Assembly (NCBI GenBank): GCA_041686955.1
Contig: JAWLCV010000115.1
Coordinates: 1-8,268 of the forward strand
Length of the DNA: 8,268 nt
Origin: UBA7803 sp041686955
GTDB lineage: Bacteria > Pseudomonadota > Gammaproteobacteria > Pseudomonadales > Azotimanducaceae
Reading direction: 5' to 3'
Part shown: piece by piece, positions 6,362-8,268 of the stretch
How positions within the stretch are numbered: the stretch's first letter is position 1
Layout: every line of letters begins with the position of its first letter
Program-made: the position numbers and the translations under genes
The notes under the pieces: model-generated
What the model was told of the DNA's origin: nothing
The model's input: only the letters and a program-made list of their open reading frames with translations
The model's database searches: none

Positions 6362-7358
6362 CGCCCTCGCATCTCCGCTACCCCTGACTACGAAGATGCG
6401 ATCGACGGTGCTGCTCCACCAGGCGCGACGCCGCCGGAACCTCGGCTACTACGACCGGCGGACCCTGCGTACCCTCCGCCGCGCCAACCGATACCCGTCA
6501 CCCCGGAGCCTGCTCGCCTACCTGACGTTCCGCCGGGACCTGGGCTACCGGCTGCGACCTCGGGACGTTCCGCCTCTGCTTGCCGCCTACCCGAGACTCT
6601 CCTCCCATGAACGGTGGCGTGCCGCGGCCCTGTTGAGCGAAATCCGCGCGGCGCCCGACTGGATCTGGTCCGGCGTGGATCAGGGCGCCGGCCTCGCGCT
6701 GGCCGCTCCGCGCCAGGCGGAGTGGCGTGGCGCGTTCGAAGCCGACGCCCGCACGGCACGAGGGCGAGGCATCGCGGTGGTCGGCAATGCCGGCGCGCTC
6801 ATCGGCTGCGAGCTCGGAGCGGACATCGACGCCTCGGCCATGGTGGTCCGCTTCAACCGCGCCGGCGATCTTTCCGCCCGCGCGGCCGACCTCGGTACCC
6901 GGACCTCGGTCTGGGTGGCGTCGCCCGGCTACCGGGGGCCGGCGCCGGCCGGCGCGGAACGGGTGGTCGTCTCGGGTCCGGACGTCTGCTTCGCCCTGCG
7001 CGACTGGCGGCTGCACGCCCAACGTCTGATGGCCGGAGAGCCCGTGCTCTCGGTACCGCTGGAGGTGTGGCGCGCGCTCGTGAAGGAACTCGACGCGCCC
7101 CCGAGCGCCGGCGTGCTGATGCTGGCGTGGCTTCGCGAGCTGGTCGGCGGCTGGGAGGGCATAAACGCGGTCGGGATCGGCGCCGGCCGCACCGGCCGCT
7201 ATCATCATGCCCACCGCGGCCGTCGAGGCACCGGCCGACACCGTTGGGCGGCAGAGGCTGCCCTGGTCGCAAAGTGGACGCGGGCGGGGCTGACGCTCCT
7301 CCCCGAGTACGCGACACGAACCCACCCGAGTGCGTGCCCGGCAGCGGAGCGACCATGA
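6354..7358 (+). CDS. Sialyltransferase-like (GT29) protein, probable CMP-sugar-dependent glycosyltransferase
   Basis: The 334-residue product carries the hallmark motifs of glycosyltransferase family 29. A sialylmotif L-like block spans 142-171: VVGNAGALIGCELG, then DID, then VVRFNRAG. A motif S-like block is at 249-276 (PPSAGVLM to INAVGIGAG). A motif VS-like H-x4-E is His296 to Glu301 (HRWAAE). A Tyr-His-His at 283-285 may stand for motif III. In known GT29 enzymes these motifs bind CMP-Neu5Ac and include the catalytic His. Residues 1-135 are helical-looking, rich in Arg and unassigned. Unlike Golgi sialyltransferases it has no N-terminal membrane anchor, and the L-S disulfide cysteine pair is not evident, as expected for a cytosolic enzyme. 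The ATG at 6354 overlaps the upstream gene by 8 nt; an in-frame GTG at 6336 would add six residues and cannot be excluded. The stop forms an ATGA overlap with kpsC. Family assignment is good; the donor (sialic-acid-like sugar or Kdo) is inference. Confidence 0.85.
   Translation: MLDALASPLPLTTKMRSTVLLHQARRRRNLGYYDRRTLRTLRRANRYPSPRSLLAYLTFRRDLGYRLRPRDVPPLLAAYPRLSSHERWRAAALLSEIRAAPDWIWSGVDQGAGLALAAPRQAEWRGAFEADARTARGRGIAVVGNAGALIGCELGADIDASAMVVRFNRAGDLSARAADLGTRTSVWVASPGYRGPAPAGAERVVVSGPDVCFALRDWRLHAQRLMAGEPVLSVPLEVWRALVKELDAPPSAGVLMLAWLRELVGGWEGINAVGIGAGRTGRYHHAHRGRRGTGRHRWAAEAALVAKWTRAGLTLLPEYATRTHPSACPAAERP
7346..7349 (+). promoter_or_regulatory. Ribosome binding site of kpsC
   Basis: GGAG lies 5 nt before the ATG at 7355, within the last codons of the GT29-like gene. 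Together with the ATGA overlap it fixes the kpsC start. Confidence 0.65.
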
Positions 7359-8268
7359 TCCGCGTGTTCTCCCGAGGCATCGGCCGGATCCCGCACCTGG
7401 AAACCTTCCTCGACGCCAAGGTCGTCCACGGGCCCGGTCGCGGCAGCGAGGTCACCGCCGTCGCCGGCTGGGGACTGCGACCGAGCGCCGAGCGCGCCCG
7501 CCTCTACGCGGAGCGCAAGGGGTTGCCTTACCTGGCGCTCGAGGACGGCTTTCTGCGCTCGGTCCAGCCCGGCGCCCAGGAGCCACCGCTCGCCGTCGTC
7601 GTCGACGATCTGGGCATCTACTACGACGCCAGCCGACCCTCGCGGCTGGAGACCCTCATCAGCGAGCCGTTGGATGAGGCCGATCGTGACCGGACCCGCG
7701 CCCTGCTCCATGGCTGGCGGGCCGCGCGGGTTTCGAAGTACAACCACCTGCGCGAGACGGCGGCGGCGCTGCCGAAGCCCTACGTCCTGGTGGTGGACCA
7801 GACCTACGGCGACGCCTCGATACGCTACGGTGCGGCAGACGCCGCGAGCTTTCAGCAGATGCTCGAGGCTGCGCTGGAAGAAAATCCGACCTGCACCGTG
7901 CTGGTCAAGATTCACCCTGAGGTAGCCTCCGGGCGCAAGCGCGGCTACTTCGACCGCGACAGCCTCTCGAAAGTCGCCCGCGTTCGCCTGCTCGACGACG
8001 ACGCGCATCCCGCGCGCCTAATCGAAGAAGCCGAGGCAATCTACACCGTGACCTCGCAGATGGGCTTCGAAGGGCTCGTATGGAAGAAGCCCGTGCGCAC
8101 GTTCGGTATGCCGTTCTACGCCGGCTGGGGCCTGACCCGCGATGAACTGCCGGCCCCCGAGCGCCGAATGGCCGCGGATCTGGAGCAAATCGCTCACGCC
8201 GCGCTGGTTCGCTACCCGCGCTACGTCGACCCGGAAACCGGCCGCCGCTGCGAGGTAGAAACCATCCT
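7355..8268 (+). CDS. kpsC: Capsule polysaccharide beta-Kdo transferase KpsC, N-terminal module (3' end outside window)
   Basis: KpsC extends a beta-linked Kdo oligosaccharide on lyso-phosphatidylglycerol at the inner face of the cytoplasmic membrane, using CMP-Kdo; this is the linker of ABC-transporter-dependent capsules. The frame is open from ATG 7355 to the window end, giving 304 residues. Typical motifs are FSRGIGRIPHLETFL (5-19), AGWGLRPSAERA (37-48), LEDGFLRSV (62-70), VVVDDLGIYYDASRPSRLE (81-99), DQTYGDASIRYG (148-159), VKIHPEV (184-190) with the conserved His-Pro of CMP binding, VTSQMGFEGLVW (232-243) and MPFYAGWGLT (252-261). The last residues (DPETGRRCEVE) resemble the linker to the second transferase module. 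Full KpsC proteins have two homologous modules and roughly 650-700 residues, so about half is missing only because of the window edge. It overlaps the GT29-like gene by 4 nt (ATGA), pointing to coupled translation. Confidence 0.94.
   Translation, partial: MIRVFSRGIGRIPHLETFLDAKVVHGPGRGSEVTAVAGWGLRPSAERARLYAERKGLPYLALEDGFLRSVQPGAQEPPLAVVVDDLGIYYDASRPSRLETLISEPLDEADRDRTRALLHGWRAARVSKYNHLRETAAALPKPYVLVVDQTYGDASIRYGAADAASFQQMLEAALEENPTCTVLVKIHPEVASGRKRGYFDRDSLSKVARVRLLDDDAHPARLIEEAEAIYTVTSQMGFEGLVWKKPVRTFGMPFYAGWGLTRDELPAPERRMAADLEQIAHAALVRYPRYVDPETGRRCEVETI

Noticed and set aside
6937..6950. Perfect 14-base palindrome ggccggcgccggcc
   Set aside because: It lies in coding sequence where Gly/Pro/Ala codons are frequent. 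Such G+C palindromes arise by chance here, and there is no T-run or other sign of a terminator or operator.
7184..7200. Short tandem repeat of ccggccgc around 7184-7200
   Set aside because: Only two 8-base copies, inside the GT29-like coding frame and explained by Gly-Arg-Thr-Gly-Arg codons; not a repeat array.
1..8268. Search for tRNA/rRNA genes, CRISPR arrays, insertion sequences, attachment sites and terminators
   Set aside because: Coding density is essentially complete with no intergenic space above 2 nt. No transposase, terminal inverted repeats, spaced direct repeats or hairpin plus T-run was seen.

Overview
The window is a high-G+C stretch (about two thirds G+C, judged by eye) from a Gram-negative bacterium, most likely a proteobacterium and plausibly a gammaproteobacterium of the Chromatiales/halophile type. 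The taxonomic guess rests on base composition, the dTDP-rhamnose enzymes and a KpsC-type capsule Kdo transferase. Nothing in the window fixes genus or family. All genes lie on the + strand and are packed end to end: every junction is an overlap of 1 to 16 nt, or a gap of 2 nt. No room is left for internal terminators or ordinary promoters, so this looks like the inside of one long polysaccharide-biosynthesis operon whose ends lie outside the window.

Layout. 1-3042 is a complete dTDP-L-rhamnose module except for the 5' part of its first gene, in the order rmlA (partial), rmlC, rmlD, rmlB. 3045-5294 encodes a large 749-residue protein with two tandem GT-A (family 2) glycosyltransferase modules behind a novel-looking N-terminal domain. 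5294-6361 encodes a GT-B (GT4-like) glycosyltransferase. 6354-7358 encodes a protein with recognisable sialyltransferase (GT29) motifs L, S and VS, a family best known from eukaryotes. 7355 to the window end is the N-terminal module of a KpsC-type capsule beta-Kdo transferase, cut by the window edge.

How the genes could work together. The Rml enzymes turn glucose-1-phosphate and dTTP into dTDP-L-rhamnose. The GT2 tandem protein and the GT4-like enzyme probably use it, and perhaps other donors, to build a rhamnose-containing glycan. KpsC normally builds the poly-Kdo linker that joins ABC-transporter-dependent capsules to lyso-phosphatidylglycerol, so the product is probably a surface capsule rather than, or as well as, an O-antigen. 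The most interesting gene is the GT29-like one: it sits directly against kpsC, lacks a membrane anchor, and may transfer a CMP-activated sugar (a sialic-acid-type sugar or Kdo) in this pathway. That role is inference. No RNA gene, mobile element, CRISPR array, terminator or convincing promoter was seen.
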